Part shown: one piece after another, positions 23,351 to 35,048 of the stretch
Layout: every line of letters begins with the position of its first letter
Numbering within the stretch: position 1 is the first letter of the stretch
Assembly (NCBI RefSeq): GCF_026230105.1
Contig: NC_079485.1
Location: 27,757,572-27,821,571 of the forward strand
DNA length: 64,000 bases
Direction of reading: 5' to 3'
From: Diorhabda sublineata
Lineage: Eukaryota > Arthropoda > Insecta > Coleoptera > Chrysomelidae
Position numbers and translations under genes: made by a program
Notes under the pieces: model-generated
Database searches by the model: none
What the model was told of the DNA's origin: nothing
Seen by the model: only the letters and a program-made list of their open reading frames with translations

Positions 23351-23420
23351 ACAAATCATCTAAGAATCTCCAGTACACTGGCCAAACTATTTTAGATATA
23401 TCTTTTAGATGATTTGTGAT
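23351..23420. repeat. inverted repeat, ATCATCTAA arms
   Basis: CACAAATCATCTAA (near 23351) and TTAGATGATTTGTG (near 23405) form a 14-base perfect stem around a loop of roughly 40 bases. It may be a MITE terminus or a stem-loop; no other structure supports either. Confidence 0.45.
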
Positions 23421-23439
23421 TAAGGAGAAAAACAGTAAA

Positions 23440-23880
23440 TAAAGGCATTTTTAATAACAGACCTGACATCTTGGTGGTTAATAGAAGAGTCAATTCAGTC
23501 CTTCTTGTCGATATAGCTATACCGAACACTCACAATGTCCTCAACAAACACCAGAAGAAACTGGCCAAATACACGGATTTCGCAATTGAGATTAAACAGA
23601 TGTGGCCCAGCGAAAATGTGGAAATAGTTATTATGTCAGCAACTGGAGTCGTGCATAAGACCCTGCACGATAGCATCGCCAATCTGGGTTTACAAGAAAC
23701 ACCTTCGCCGACATCCAGAAGGCTGTAATATTGAACACCTGCCACACAGTGCGTAAGTTCATTATGTGAACCAAGCCTAATTCTTTTGATACTTTGTGTC
23801 CGGGATAGGTAAATAATACCGACTCTAAGCTGAGTAGTGCATAAGTCTTTCCCATAATGATAATAACAGTACAAAGAATT
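23440..23880 (+). pseudogene. non-LTR retroelement C-terminal fragment, possibly REL-endonuclease type
   Basis: An 85-residue frame starting upstream of its first Met reads RPDILVVNRRVNSVLLVDIA, then IPNTHNVLNKHQKKLAKYTD, MWPSENVEIVIMSATGVVHK and TLHDSIANLGL. The pattern PD, about a dozen residues, then (L)VDIAIP is shared by C-terminal nuclease-like tails of several arthropod non-LTR retroelements and resembles a PD-(D/E)xK core. The frame breaks at 23728 but similarity continues in another frame (RKFIM near 23752). The assignment to a retroelement tail is good; the clade is uncertain. Confidence 0.55.
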
Positions 23881-25079
23881 ATATATAATAAATAAAACTT
23901 TCTTTAATTTCTTATTTCTTAAACCTTTTGATATATTAATGTATTTAAATGTTCTTGATTTTAGGTATCTTCTGTTTTAAAATTAGTTTTTTTTGATAAT
24001 TTTCAAAAAAAAGGTAAATTTTCACGTTTCGACTTTTCTTAAAGAAAGAACAGTTCTAAAATCAAGAGCATTTAGATGCATTAATTAATAAATAAAAATT
24101 AGATGGAACAAGCAAATTTAGGATTAAACAATTTAATGAAATTCGATTCTTCTAATTGGCATATAAAATAAAACAAAATGCGGAATGAAGTAAGTCGCTT
24201 TTTACTGTATATACCACAGTTGTAATTGTCATGTCAAAAATGCATAATCACTTGAAAATTAATTTTGATATATCATCGAGAAATTATTGATAAAATATTT
24301 GTGAAAATCGTGCAACAGGCAAGATTATGTACGTAAGTTCGTGATTTCTAAAATATGTTAAGAGCATAATTGCAATATTTTTCTGTTTTATATCTATTTT
24401 ATCAAATTTAATTACTCTAACGAATTTTAACAGCATTTCCTTGATAAAAATTCATCTTTGCGAATATTAGACATCGCGTAAAACAAAATTTATTTAACAT
24501 AATTGTTGTTGACAATATGAGGAGAACAGAAATGAACTGGATAAGTTCCCAAATATGTAAGTCTCAATATGGTAAAAAACTGGACGTTATGGAAATCTAA
24601 AGTTGAGAAGATCAAATCTGTCGTAACTTTCATTGAATTATATTCCCATGATATTAAAATATCATATGAGTATAATTTTAATAATTGAAAAACAAAACCA
24701 TAGAATATTATTTTTTATTATATAAAAATTCTTTTGACTTTGAAGTTGATTGTTCCATACTTTATGATACAAATTTGAAACAGGAGAACACACCAAAGAG
24801 CTGGGTTGTGTTTAAGAATTCTATTTTGTCTAAAAGGTGTAACTTTACGTTTTGTAAATTCTTTAATTTGATATAGTGATGCAATATATAATAGAAGTTT
24901 TGCTTTACTCAGATAATGATAGATTCAAAAATCATTAGGATTTCACGTAACCAATCTACTCCTCCACATCTCATGAGAGTCAATTCTACAGAAGCAACGA
25001 GTGTAGATTATATGAAAAAGGCTCCAGTTCATCTAGTTCTAGAATGCCCTGAAATTACAAACATACGAAAGCCGTTTTT
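23881..25079. other. intergenic stretch, nothing recognised
   Basis: AT-rich. TTTTTCTTAAAGAAAGAACAG near 24035 and similar short A/T runs have no recognisable meaning. Confidence 0.5.
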
Positions 25080-25660
25080 TTTTCAATCTCCGATTGCTAG
25101 GCGGGCAGAAGAACGCGGGCAACGCTGTAGGCGACTGCTAAGCTCTCGCACTACACACTCCGCCACTTATTGTCATTCAAGTGTCAGTCGGCGTTGTGCT
25201 ACAGCCACGTAAGCATGTCTGCCATTATTGATGCTCCCGCCAATTGCTTATTGTGGATTGCGAAGTGTGATTCCTTTTCTACAGGCTGAAGGCCATAGCG
25301 TTGCAGAAATCCATCGGAGAATGAGTCGTGTGTATGGGGAAAATTTCATGAGTGATGGTGTTGAAAGTGTGCATAATGAAGAGGTCCAAGGACGCAAATC
25401 TGTCGTTTCAGATGACCTGGTTCAACGAGTCGACAGATTGGTTAAAAAACCGCAGATTCACTATTAATGCTTCGTCTACGGAATTTCCAGAAGTTTCAAG
25501 GTCTGTTTTGTACTCTACTCGAATTCATTGGCGGCAACTTTCTTTGAAGAGGGTATTGAAAAGCTTGTCCACCGATATGCAAATGTCTAAATCTCTTCGG
25601 GGATTATGTCGAAATTTAACCGCAAGTGTACCAATCTTTTGGTAATAAATTTATTGTTTT
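25080..25660 (+). mobile_element. mariner element, internally deleted
   Basis: From 25215 the plus strand encodes MSAIIDAPANC, then frame changes through LRSVIPFLQAEGHSVAEIHR, RMSRVYGENFMSDGV and KSVVSDDLVQRVDRLVK, FTINASSTEFPEVSRSVLYS. This is the N-terminal helix-turn-helix region of a mariner subfamily. It is joined directly to FEEGIEKLVHRY near 25550, which is the family's last 40 residues, so the entire catalytic domain (three Asp motifs) has been deleted. Several stops are present. Terminal repeats were not identified. A distinctly GC-richer leader precedes the start codon. Confidence 0.75.
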
Positions 25661-26335
25661 ATATGAACATATACTGAAGCAATCTCAAGTAATTATTTAT
25701 AATAAAAGATCTTTTATACTCTTATACTTTATATAGTTTGGGTGAGCTTACAAAAATCAGTTTTATTTTGTATGATCGATTTCCAAACAAAATACCAGAA
25801 TTACAATCACAAATTTATTACTATTAATGATCGAAGGAACAAAAAAGGGATGATGATGAGAGATATTTGATAACATTTGAAAGGAGTTTTTTTTATTATA
25901 TTTATATTTTTGTTATCAAGAATTTCGCTAGGCTGGTGACGTAAGTTGAAATTTTTGTTGAAGCTCATTAGGAGGTAGAGGGCGGTTTTTGGAAGATACC
26001 GTCAGAAAGTGGAAAAGTCAAAGATGCGTAGAATATACAGTAGTTTCACTTAAGGGAAAGTCATTAATTAAACTACACTGATTGATACTAATTTACTTTT
26101 AAGCTACAAAATAAATTATTTTTCACGCTCCAAATAAAAAACAACAAAATTTTTGCATTCCTTAAATACAAGAGAATTCTCTAAGTCAACAAAAAACTGT
26201 TCACAATTTAATAATGATTATGAGAACAAAAAAAGTTCATTTTGAGTGTTTGAGGTGTGATTCCAAAAGTATATTATTCCAGACTTCCTCCATTCATTTA
26301 ATTAATTTAGATAAAAATCGTTAAATTATCCATTA
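25661..26335. other. intergenic stretch, nothing recognised
   Basis: AT-rich upstream flank of the promoter-like region. No feature recognised. Confidence 0.5.
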
Positions 26336-26339
26336 TTTC

Positions 26340-26729
26340 GCACGTAAATCGTTTTATTGGCTGATTTGCGGAGTCGTGACGTGGGCGTAGATATTACCAA
26401 AAAATATTCCAATTTAATGCATTTCAGTTCATCTTTATATTATAATATAGCACAGAGAGTAAGAGAGTACCTATATTGTATCATTATTATAGAGGATAGA
26501 AGGGGTCTACCACGAACCAAGAGGAAGGGCACTTCAACGTTAGTTGCCGTGCATCTCTCGAAGAATCGGTAACTTCAACTACGCAACAATTTCTTGTGCT
26601 TAAAAACTCACGTGTGAAGCGTGTTTGGTAAAGATCGCGCGCATCTTATACTGTTTTTTATTTTATTTTTTGACAATGTGTGTGAAGTATTGTGAATTGA
26701 TCTAAGTGAATTTTTTTTATTCCTGCAAG
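26340..26729 (+). promoter_or_regulatory. promoter / 5' UTR-like segment
   Basis: This segment is clearly less AT-rich than its surroundings and carries sequence words common in promoters: ATTGGCTGATTT (inverted CCAAT box) near 26357, TGACGTGG (CRE/ATF-like) near 26377, and TTCAGTTC (arthropod initiator-like) near 26425. It leads to a well-placed ATG at 26730 followed by a GTATGT donor. No transposon similarity was recognised in it. These words are short and could occur by chance. Confidence 0.35.
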
Positions 26730-26740
26730 ATGTTCACGCG
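26730..26740 (+). CDS. candidate first coding exon or 11-nt microexon
   Basis: GCAAG-ATG-TTC-ACG-CG then GTATGT would encode Met-Phe-Thr and two bases of an Arg codon. A at -3 suits initiation. The preceding TTTTTTTTATTCCTGCAAG also looks like a 3' splice site, so the 11 bases could instead be a microexon. No downstream exon was recognised in the window, so the gene remains unidentified. Confidence 0.25.
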
Positions 26741-27769
26741 GTATGTCGAATTTTAATTGAAATTTTCCCTTTTTACTCTATGTTGATTTCTCTCTATTTA
26801 AAAATTAATCTTTTATGCGACTTATTTTTGACAAATTGTAAAGCATTACAAATAATATTGATAGCAATGCTTGAACTATTGTCGAATTATATTTATTGAA
26901 ATATGTGTCTCTCTATCTTTATTTGAATTGTTCATTAAAGAAAATTATACTCGTATTCAATTATCATTGAAATGCTTGGATTTCAACGACGTAATTGTAT
27001 TCAACAAATAATTTTTTATTCTGCAACCAGTTATTACCTTCTTCTGAATCTATTTAAACTTGAAATCAAAGTTCTGAAAATGATTATTAATGACTAGCGC
27101 TCAGTTACTTTATCTGATTTCATGGTTAATCATTGGTGCAAATATATACACTTATATGTAAAATCAGCCAATTATCAAAGTAATACTAATTTTGCAAAAA
27201 CTCATGTACCAGCTTTAAAATACTTTTCACTGATATTATTTCATTCTATAATTATAATAATTTATATATTGAAATAAAAAACCTTTCCTCTGGCCTAACG
27301 TTTTCTAAATTTTTTCACATTTTATCAATATATCAATATATTCATAAAAATTATAATCTTTTTTGTTTGGAAAGTAATTTTCGTTTTTTTGCCTTATGTT
27401 TATACCTTTTGGGCTTCGGATGAAGACTATTCTAATTGGGTAAAAATTAAACAACTTAAATACTTGCAATATCAATTCGTTTGAACTATATCATTAAGAG
27501 TTTCCAAAGTATCGTATTGGTATTGTAGAGTTCAAGCTCTAATTAATTTTTTGCATTTTCTAATGTAAAACATTATATAGAATCTTTTCCACTTGCTTCT
27601 CAGAATTCACTTTATTATCATAACTAAATGTGAGGTTCCAATCAATTGAAAAATATTGATGCCAAAATATCAACAATAATGTATTAAAGCTGGACGCAAC
27701 ACATAGTATCAAGGAATTTCAATTCTTTGCTATTTAGGTCTTTCATCCACTTCATTCTATAATTGTTTT
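26741..27769. other. AT-rich stretch, possibly intronic
   Basis: No coding block recognised. It would be the start of a long intron if the upstream candidate exon is real. Confidence 0.4.
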
Positions 27770-28500
27770 ATTGTGAAAAGGTCAGTTAAAGAGGGATTCC
27801 AAGGAAACTAACTGCCAAGTTTGCAACAAAGTGCATTACATCCCGCGGATAAAAATATCATGTTACATCAAACGATCTCTCTATTTTAACCAATTCATGA
27901 ATTACTACGAGTTTCTATTTAACAACAACAAAGATCAAAAATTCATAATTTATCTAATTGCATCTACAATCGACTTAATTTTTGATCAATGTCATCGAAT
28001 TATTATAATTATTATGTGTGGTTCTAATGATAATATGGTAATCACTTCAACCAAATTTGTATCTGCAAAAACTGGGTTGTGGAGCAGGAACTATTCAGCA
28101 ATTCATGCGATTGTGGTTTAAATTCAAAAGGATATGGATAGATTTTGAGAAATTGAAGACATTCATATCTATAAAAAGAAGAGAAAGTATGTGAGCAACA
28201 CTTCAAAACTATATTACTGGAAATGAAGAGGTTTTAATACGCATAAAGAACAAATAAATTCTTAACGAAACATGACCGATTATCATTAGAACATCAGTTG
28301 AAAAGATATCCGGAGGTTTCTGACCAAGACAAATCAATCATAGATGAATACATTCAGCTGGAAAAGTTTGTTTTGCCCTTCATATATTGTGATTAAAACT
28401 CCAAGTGACACAATTAGAATAAGTGTCGCTCCCTTAAGTACAGACGGTCAACTAAACGATTTACTTGATGTAGGACCTGCTATTTAAAATGATCGTTTAT
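27770..28500 (+). pseudogene. degraded BEL/Pao LTR retrotransposon trace
   Basis: Two short blocks suggest a BEL/Pao polyprotein. Near 27810 the frame reads TNCQVCNKVHYIPR, similar to the gag Cys-x2-Cys-x3-His knuckle. Near 28265-28345 it reads LSLEHQLKRYPEVSDQDKSI, and near 28425-28480 LSTDGQLNDLLDVGPAI, similar to the family's pre-RT region and RT motif where LNDLLxVGPxIQ is conserved. Everything between is stop-ridden, no LTRs were found, and the catalytic YVDD is not visible. It is weak but the order of blocks is right. Confidence 0.35.
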
Positions 28501-31490
28501 CTTACGTTTCGTATTCTTCAATATTTTGTTACTCGAAATATTGAGGAAACATTTCATCAAAGTAGAAAATAAGTTCAACAACTTTGTGAAGATGAACAAT
28601 AATGTTATCCAAAAGTAGCGGCTAGCTCATGAAGTTGATTATTATGAATAGGCAATGCAGCTAAAACATTCCCTTTTAAGATATGGTGGGTTCATTCTCA
28701 GGCACCTCAAGTATTACAACGATAACATGACTGTAGTGTAAGCAAACAACAGAAGAAAACCGACACGGCATTGGGATTTTAAAGAGGATGAAATATACCA
28801 TATAAAAACATATTATAAACTATTGGATTTAAATAGAAAATTTGAACAATTCAATGTTATTTTTCGTCGTTTGCGGAGGGGTGAACTCATCGACAATTTT
28901 GAAAGTGGGCATGCGATCGGTCCCTAAACTGATTGGGAACTTGACCCGCGAACAAAGTTTTTGAAGTGTTGGTGGAAAAGATTATGAGCTTTACATAGAA
29001 GATTAACTAATAAAAAAAACTTTGCTTAGTGCAAAATAAACAGTTGCTCCTATTAAAATCGTAAAAACTATTTCGAAATTCAAATTATGTGTGGCTTTAT
29101 TATGTGATAATTTATTGTCCAACAACAGTCTACACTTTCAAATGAAAGGTCGTGAAAAAATCTTTTGTGGCTTGACGAGAAGGATCAATGGATCTGTCGA
29201 AATGTATTGATTAGATTAAAGCAGATCGTTGTTTGTTTTATTGATGATTGAAGTGGCTTAGCATATTCTTTAGCTTCAAAATTAAATTCTTCTAGGACAA
29301 TATATTCAATGTATATATTTTCTTGCAAAAATTTAATAATTGTTACCAAATTGTTCAACTAAAACCATTTGCTAGTAAAATTTTTTAACTCTTTGATAGT
29401 TTTTGGAATAATTCAGCTCATAATTTATTCAGTTAGAGATTTTCAAAATAGAAGCTTTGATTTGAATAATTGCAATATCGTTTTTAAAGTTTCGCTTGTT
29501 GACACCAACGATTTCTAGTTCACTGATTTTAGTAATTGAAGAAAGAGCAAGAATAATACATTATCCACTAAACAATACAATAATAAATAGTTAATGAAAA
29601 TACAAATAAACGTTAAATGGCGAAAACATGCGTTAAACAATATTAGCTTAACACTAATAATAAACAATGCGTCTTATATGGTGTCAGGAATTAATGAAGG
29701 TAAACTAATTTGATGTTGTTTTAACCAGGTTGGAGTGCTCTTTAATGAATCAATTTTGCTTTGATGATCAAATAAATACTCAATATTTTAATATAGATGA
29801 CTGGTCCCATTAAACAGCTAGCAGCATTTTTAGTATAGTTCTCACATAATTATTCATAATTAATATTTGTATTAATATAACTAACTCTTCCATCCATAAA
29901 CATGTCTACAAAAAGATTATTTATTATGAATGGATTCGTTCACTGACAAATGTTTCTTTGATGACGTAAAAATAAAGAATACGGAAGAGTTAAATTAAAA
30001 ACCAACAATGTTAATTTTATTTTTGTGAAGCGAAAGCGAATTATATTTCAGATTGGTTACTTACTCTTAACCAAATTTATAAGAAACTGGGATGATGTTC
30101 GGTGCAATTGATGAGCTTACTGCTTACCTGCTATATATTTCTCATTCAATTCTAAATTAGTTAGAGGAGGAATGAAATTAGAGTAAAAATCACATCACGA
30201 ATATTTACAGCCTCTCAGAATTATCTGACGCCGCCTATTTTTGTTCCAACGTGTTAGCAATATTTTCACATATATTGACATCTCACTGTACATATAAAAA
30301 AGATTTGATAGAAGAAAATAATAAAAATTGGTACATTATTGGATGAATCCAAACCTAAAAAAATAGGGGAGTACCACCGTCCGTCGGCAACTTAAGCATT
30401 ATGGTTTTCTCAACCAAAATTTTTTTTCAATAGATATCTTCCATTGCCTTTTTTGTGATAAAAATTATTCAATGATTGTACCAGGCTTTTTAGAACCTCT
30501 AAAAGTTTTATAAGAAATAACGTAGCGTCTTAGGGAATGGAATTAAATAGTTCTAAAAATTGTTTTATTACGAAGATAAAGTTAGTATAATTAATTTTGA
30601 GAGCTGAGAGTATCACGAATATGAAATAATATGTTCAACGAGTCATAGAAGAGGACCCAGCTTAAGCCATACAAATTACTACCAGCACATCACATTACAT
30701 AAAACCAAAAGTAAAAACGTCGAGAATTCATTCAATATGTACTACAAAGACTGAATTTACTTAATTTCATTATGTATTAGAATGAATAATCGTTTTACAT
30801 ACTAAAAATATTTATTAAAGAAAGTAAACAATTTTGAGGATACAAAAAGAGAAAAGTTGTCCAAGTACAAATATTCATAAGAAAGTCTTATTAATAATCA
30901 AATCAAAAAATTACATTTTTTGAATAAATGTTACCGAGAAAAACATATTTTGTAAAGATATTGTCAAATTTGACAGTTAGTTTTTGAAGCAATTAATTTG
31001 GTGACAAAATGGAGTTTTGGAAGTGAAAACATTGTGATCACCGTCGCACACATTTTTGAGGACGTTTTCGGAGGATAATATTCACTTTAATGATAATGAA
31101 AGTGACGAAATTACTAAAATTGATATTAGACCATTTATTTATAATCTAAAGTAGGACTATGATAATGCAATTCCAAATAGTTTCAGCATCTTAAAACTTA
31201 AGAAAGCAATAAAAAATACCATCATAGATACCTAGTTTGTTTTTAGTTATTTTTGAGAGGTACATATTGAAAAAAGGTAAAATAATGTACAAATATAGAA
31301 ATTGTTGAAAAATTTCTACATACTTTTTGTTTTTCCAATTTACTCTACAAATTACAGAATAGATTTTGTGATATGGTATAAAAAATTAGTTGATTTTAAG
31401 CAATTTTATTTATTTGTATTTGTTATTTTTATTACTTGTTATTTATAATAAAAAACTAGATACAAAAATCTGATAACTCCTCACCTTTCT
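28501..31490. other. long intergenic stretch, nothing recognised
   Basis: About 3 kb of AT-rich sequence. Some of it (28620-28960) has a slightly more coding-like composition and may be further decayed retroelement, but no motif could be matched. Confidence 0.5.
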
Positions 31491-31499
31491 CTTACTTGA

Positions 31500-32020
31500 A
31501 GTATTTGATTCTTCCACCTTATTATTGATTTTTTTATCGTTAACTTCATCTGAACTGTTCAATTTCTTTTGTTATTCTTTGACTACCAACATTTACAACT
31601 ACTTTGTATCTTCTTGTTTATGTCGCATTTTACTCAGAAGTATTATTTCTACGTCTGTTTTTGCTTATGTTATGTCTTGTTAACGTCCACGGTCGAGTGT
31701 CATACTTTATTGTGTCTCTTCTTTCATTGCGTCAATATAGTTGAAACTTGTGATGTTTTCTTTTCATGTCTTTAGTTGATTTTGCAATTTCTTCCATATG
31801 TTTTCCTAGAAATTCATCTGATTCTTACATATGTTCTCTTACATATTCGGAAAATTATTCAATTTTATCAAGGTTCAGTGTACAAAATGAATGTTGTAAG
31901 TAATTGCCCAGACGACGCGTCAGTATGATTGATCAGCCTGTCATTTGTTTGATTATTTTAAAGGCTGGATGTGTATTGAAACATTTTCACGAACTTTTCG
32001 ATTATTTTTACACATTTTTT
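31500..32020 (+). repeat. unclassified dispersed repeat, copy A
   Basis: Several segments match 37050-37475 in the same order and orientation: TTCCACCTTATTATTG, CAGAAGTA-TATTTCTACGTCT, CAATTTTAT-x-A-GGTTCAGTGTA, AAATGAATGTTG-AAGTAATT and, most clearly, ATGATTGATCAGCCT followed by TTGTTTGATTATTTTAAAGG and TGTATTGAAA-ATTTTCACG. No terminal repeats or domains were seen. It could be an LTR or LINE UTR. Confidence 0.65.
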
Positions 32021-33258
32021 GTTTTTATAATTTTCTTTAAAAAGTACAGAAATACTGATATCATTAAAAGAAAGGTAGATTTTATGAAACTTGTCTAAAA
32101 CATATTAATTTATCTTTATATGTTAGAGGGGAAATCGATTTAAAATGAAAATCTGGGTACAAAAATTATTTTATATATTCGAAGATGCTGGGGATGAAAT
32201 TTGAACAAGATCTAAAACAGACGTTATGTTCAAAATGCGATAGGTGGTAAAGGTCCTTCAGGCAACTTGGATTTGGACGCGATAAAATGTTTTTCTAAAT
32301 TGAAAACTTTAATATCTTATAGAATTATGATTAAATTGATTATAAATTATTTTTAAGTCTTCAGTGACACATTGTTGTCTACTTCATACTACCATTGTTA
32401 AGTTATAATTCCTAGTAAAAATTGCGTCACTATCTAGAAGTTAACCGCATGAGACACCTGGTTCAGAAATACATTGGCGGAGCACAATGTACAGTAAATG
32501 GGTAATTTAAATGAAACAAGGAAGTAAATAAATCATTTTGTAAGGGATAATCATCTATCTGTCTATTTTTGGTCTTGACAATCATGTAATAGGGATTGTA
32601 GAAGGGAAAACGAAATTGGATTTGGTTGTAACTGCTCCAATCGAAAATATATCAAATTAAATTGATTGATATTTGATCTACAGTCATTATATTTTTGAAA
32701 AATTTCTAATGATTCACAACTTTCACTACTTTTATTACTGTTCAATACAAACAGCTTATATACCTTTGAATTTTGTGAAAATTGCGGCACTGGATATACT
32801 TTGAGTAAATTATATGAAAACAGTTTGTAGTTGGTATTGAAAATCGATTGTAGCATGTACCTGATGGCAAAGAACGAAACAGTAGTATTCAATGATGACC
32901 CAAAATAATAACTAGTCTATTTCTGAGCTTACCAGAAGTAATTCAAAAATCGCAGGCCATTGGATCATTATTTATTATTAACCCAGAGCATAAGCGTTTC
33001 AGTAAGAGTATTTTGAATATGTCTCGTATGTTTTATATGAGAAAATTCCAAAAGTCTCGTTTTAAACATGCTTTTGAGACTAGCATCTGATTCTATGAAG
33101 AAAACAATTGCTTCAATTTCTTTTAATAATTCTCTCTTGACGAAGCAGTACGTTTTTAGAATAAATAGTATGAAATTCATTATTGGAAACAAAAGTTAAA
33201 AGCAGCCGTGGAAGTCAGACAAATATGCGAAATTAAAGGAAAAGATACAGATGTAAAA
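32021..33258. other. intergenic stretch, nothing recognised
   Basis: AT-rich, ends at the target duplication of the following hAT element. Confidence 0.5.
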
Positions 33259-33266
33259 TCTGTGGT

Positions 33267-34263
33267 CAGAGGCGGCCTTACCCATTGCGAGGCTCCGGGC
33301 GGCAGGTCTTTGCGAGGCCCTTTGTCCTTCGTGAAAAGTATGTGATGCGAAAGTAGGTCGGGTTGTTTGGTTTAAGTATTTGTCATGTTTAAGGAGAAAT
33401 GCTAAAATTATACAGATAAATCAAATATGAGTTTTAAAATATTTTACATCGAAAGATTTACAAAATTAACAAATACAGAGATGATAAATTTTAAAATTGA
33501 TGTTTGTGGCTTTTCCTAAGACTAAAATCTTTAATTGAAGCACAATAATCTAACGTATAAGCTACGTCATTTTCGATTGAAAGAATAGTAAGGGCTGAAA
33601 GCCGATCTTGTGTCATCGAATTCCGAATATGTTTTAATAATTTCAAGCCTCGAAAAACTCCTTTTAGCAGACGCAACTGTAACAGGTTGGGTACCAATAA
33701 TTCTCAGGACTATTTCGTAGTGGGGTAAACTTCAGTTAATTTTTTTTCTATTAAGTATTTTAGCACCGAGATAATGTCATCGTTTCCTTCATACACACGG
33801 ATGAACATATTCAGTTCTTCGTACAATTCATGTCCATCAATACCACATGATTCTCTTACTGTCATAGATATTTGCAAGTCACTGCATTGCTTTAAAAGTT
33901 CACTATCATTAATTTCCTTTAATTGTTTTATACATAAAACCAAATATGCTTTCATGATGTTTAAGAGCCTCAAACCTAGGATAACAGCTTGCGCGTACAT
34001 TGTCGACAATGACATAAAAATAGTCTTTTTTTGAAAATTTCTTCCGCTTTCAATTCATGAGCTTCATCTACCCCTTCATAATCAAAATGTCTTTTTTTGC
34101 GTCGTCTTCTGACTTCTTTGAACTGTCTCAATATATAATTATATAAAAAAATAGTTGAAAAATATCATGTTTTTTGAAATTTGCTTGGGTTGTTGCGCGA
34201 GGCCCCTGTAAGAGCGAGGCCCTGGGCGATTGCCCTGTTCGCCACCCCCTAAGGCCGCCACTG
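33267..34263 (-). mobile_element. hAT element with perfect 8-bp target duplication
   Basis: The ends are CAGAGGCGGCCTTA at the left and TAAGGCCGCCACTG at the right, a 14-base inverted repeat with one mismatch and the CAG start of hAT elements. The 8 bases TCTGTGGT flank it exactly on both sides (33259-33266 and 34264-34271). On the minus strand, 34015-33491 encodes the C-terminal half of a ZMYM-type hAT transposase: ISMTVRESCGIDGHELYEEL, IRVYEGNDDIISVLKYLIEK, then after one frameshift GTQPVTVASAKRSFSRL, and after another KLLKHIRNSMTQDRLSALTI and LSIENDVA. The VASA-x-RSFS and RNSM-x-DRLS blocks are the family dimerisation signature. The N-terminal half is deleted (total 997 bases). The perfect duplication argues for a fairly recent insertion. 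Confidence 0.93.
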
Positions 34264-35048
34264 TCTGTGGTAATACTAGTTCGGATTCGTAAGACATTTG
34301 ATAAATGCGTACCACGCGACTGACGCGGCGTGCTTTAGGAGCCCTACAGCTCTAAGTTAGGGCTGCAACCTGCAGCCATAGTACCGACACTTTGGAAGCA
34401 CTATATTTTCAAAGAATACCTTTCTCTCCATGCGTACTGAGGTATTGCAATGTGCTCTTAATGCTCTTACGTTAGTTTGTGTTAATTTTTGCATTGTTTA
34501 TGTGAGCTCCCATGAGGGCTAAAATCAGAATCAAAGCCATAGAATGCGGTGAGATATAATTCGAATATTAATGCTTTGTTTTTGTATGATTATTTAATGA
34601 ACAAAGTGAACATTGGAAACATTATTTATGAGATATTTCTAGATAGACTATATTTCAAATGAAAAGATCTGACTAGAGTAAAATAATGCCAAGTAAATTT
34701 ATCTTAAAAGGCTAAATTCATCTCTGAATGGAGGATTTTCTGTTTGTTATAAACTTCTCGATAAATGGGAGTAAATTTGCAATTTTATTGTGTGTAATTA
34801 TTTCTGATAAAACAATGATTGCACAATACTCAGTAACTTTTCTGTAAATTGTATGATTGTAAAAAATTTTTTTCTAATTGAATGATATTGCTGCAATGCG
34901 ATTTAGATAAAATAATTTGTAGAACATAACAATCTAATAGGAGTTGTTTATGTACGAACATATGGACACTTCAGCTTTCAAATGAATATTTTTATTAAAT
35001 AGATAATAATTTAAAAATGTTCAAATTTATTTTGATACTTTTTATATA
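34259..35048. other. intergenic stretch with two adjacent GC-rich hairpins
   Basis: Mostly unassigned. Two perfect stems sit side by side: AGCCCTA/TAGGGCT (34340-34346 with 34358-34364) and GGCTGCA/TGCAGCC (34361-34377, 3-base loop). They lie in a GC-rich island that stands out from the AT-rich background. No further feature recognised up to the mariner terminal repeat. Confidence 0.45.

Noticed and set aside
28620..28960. Possible continuation of a retroelement
   Set aside because: No frame gives a motif that fits BEL/Pao or any other family.
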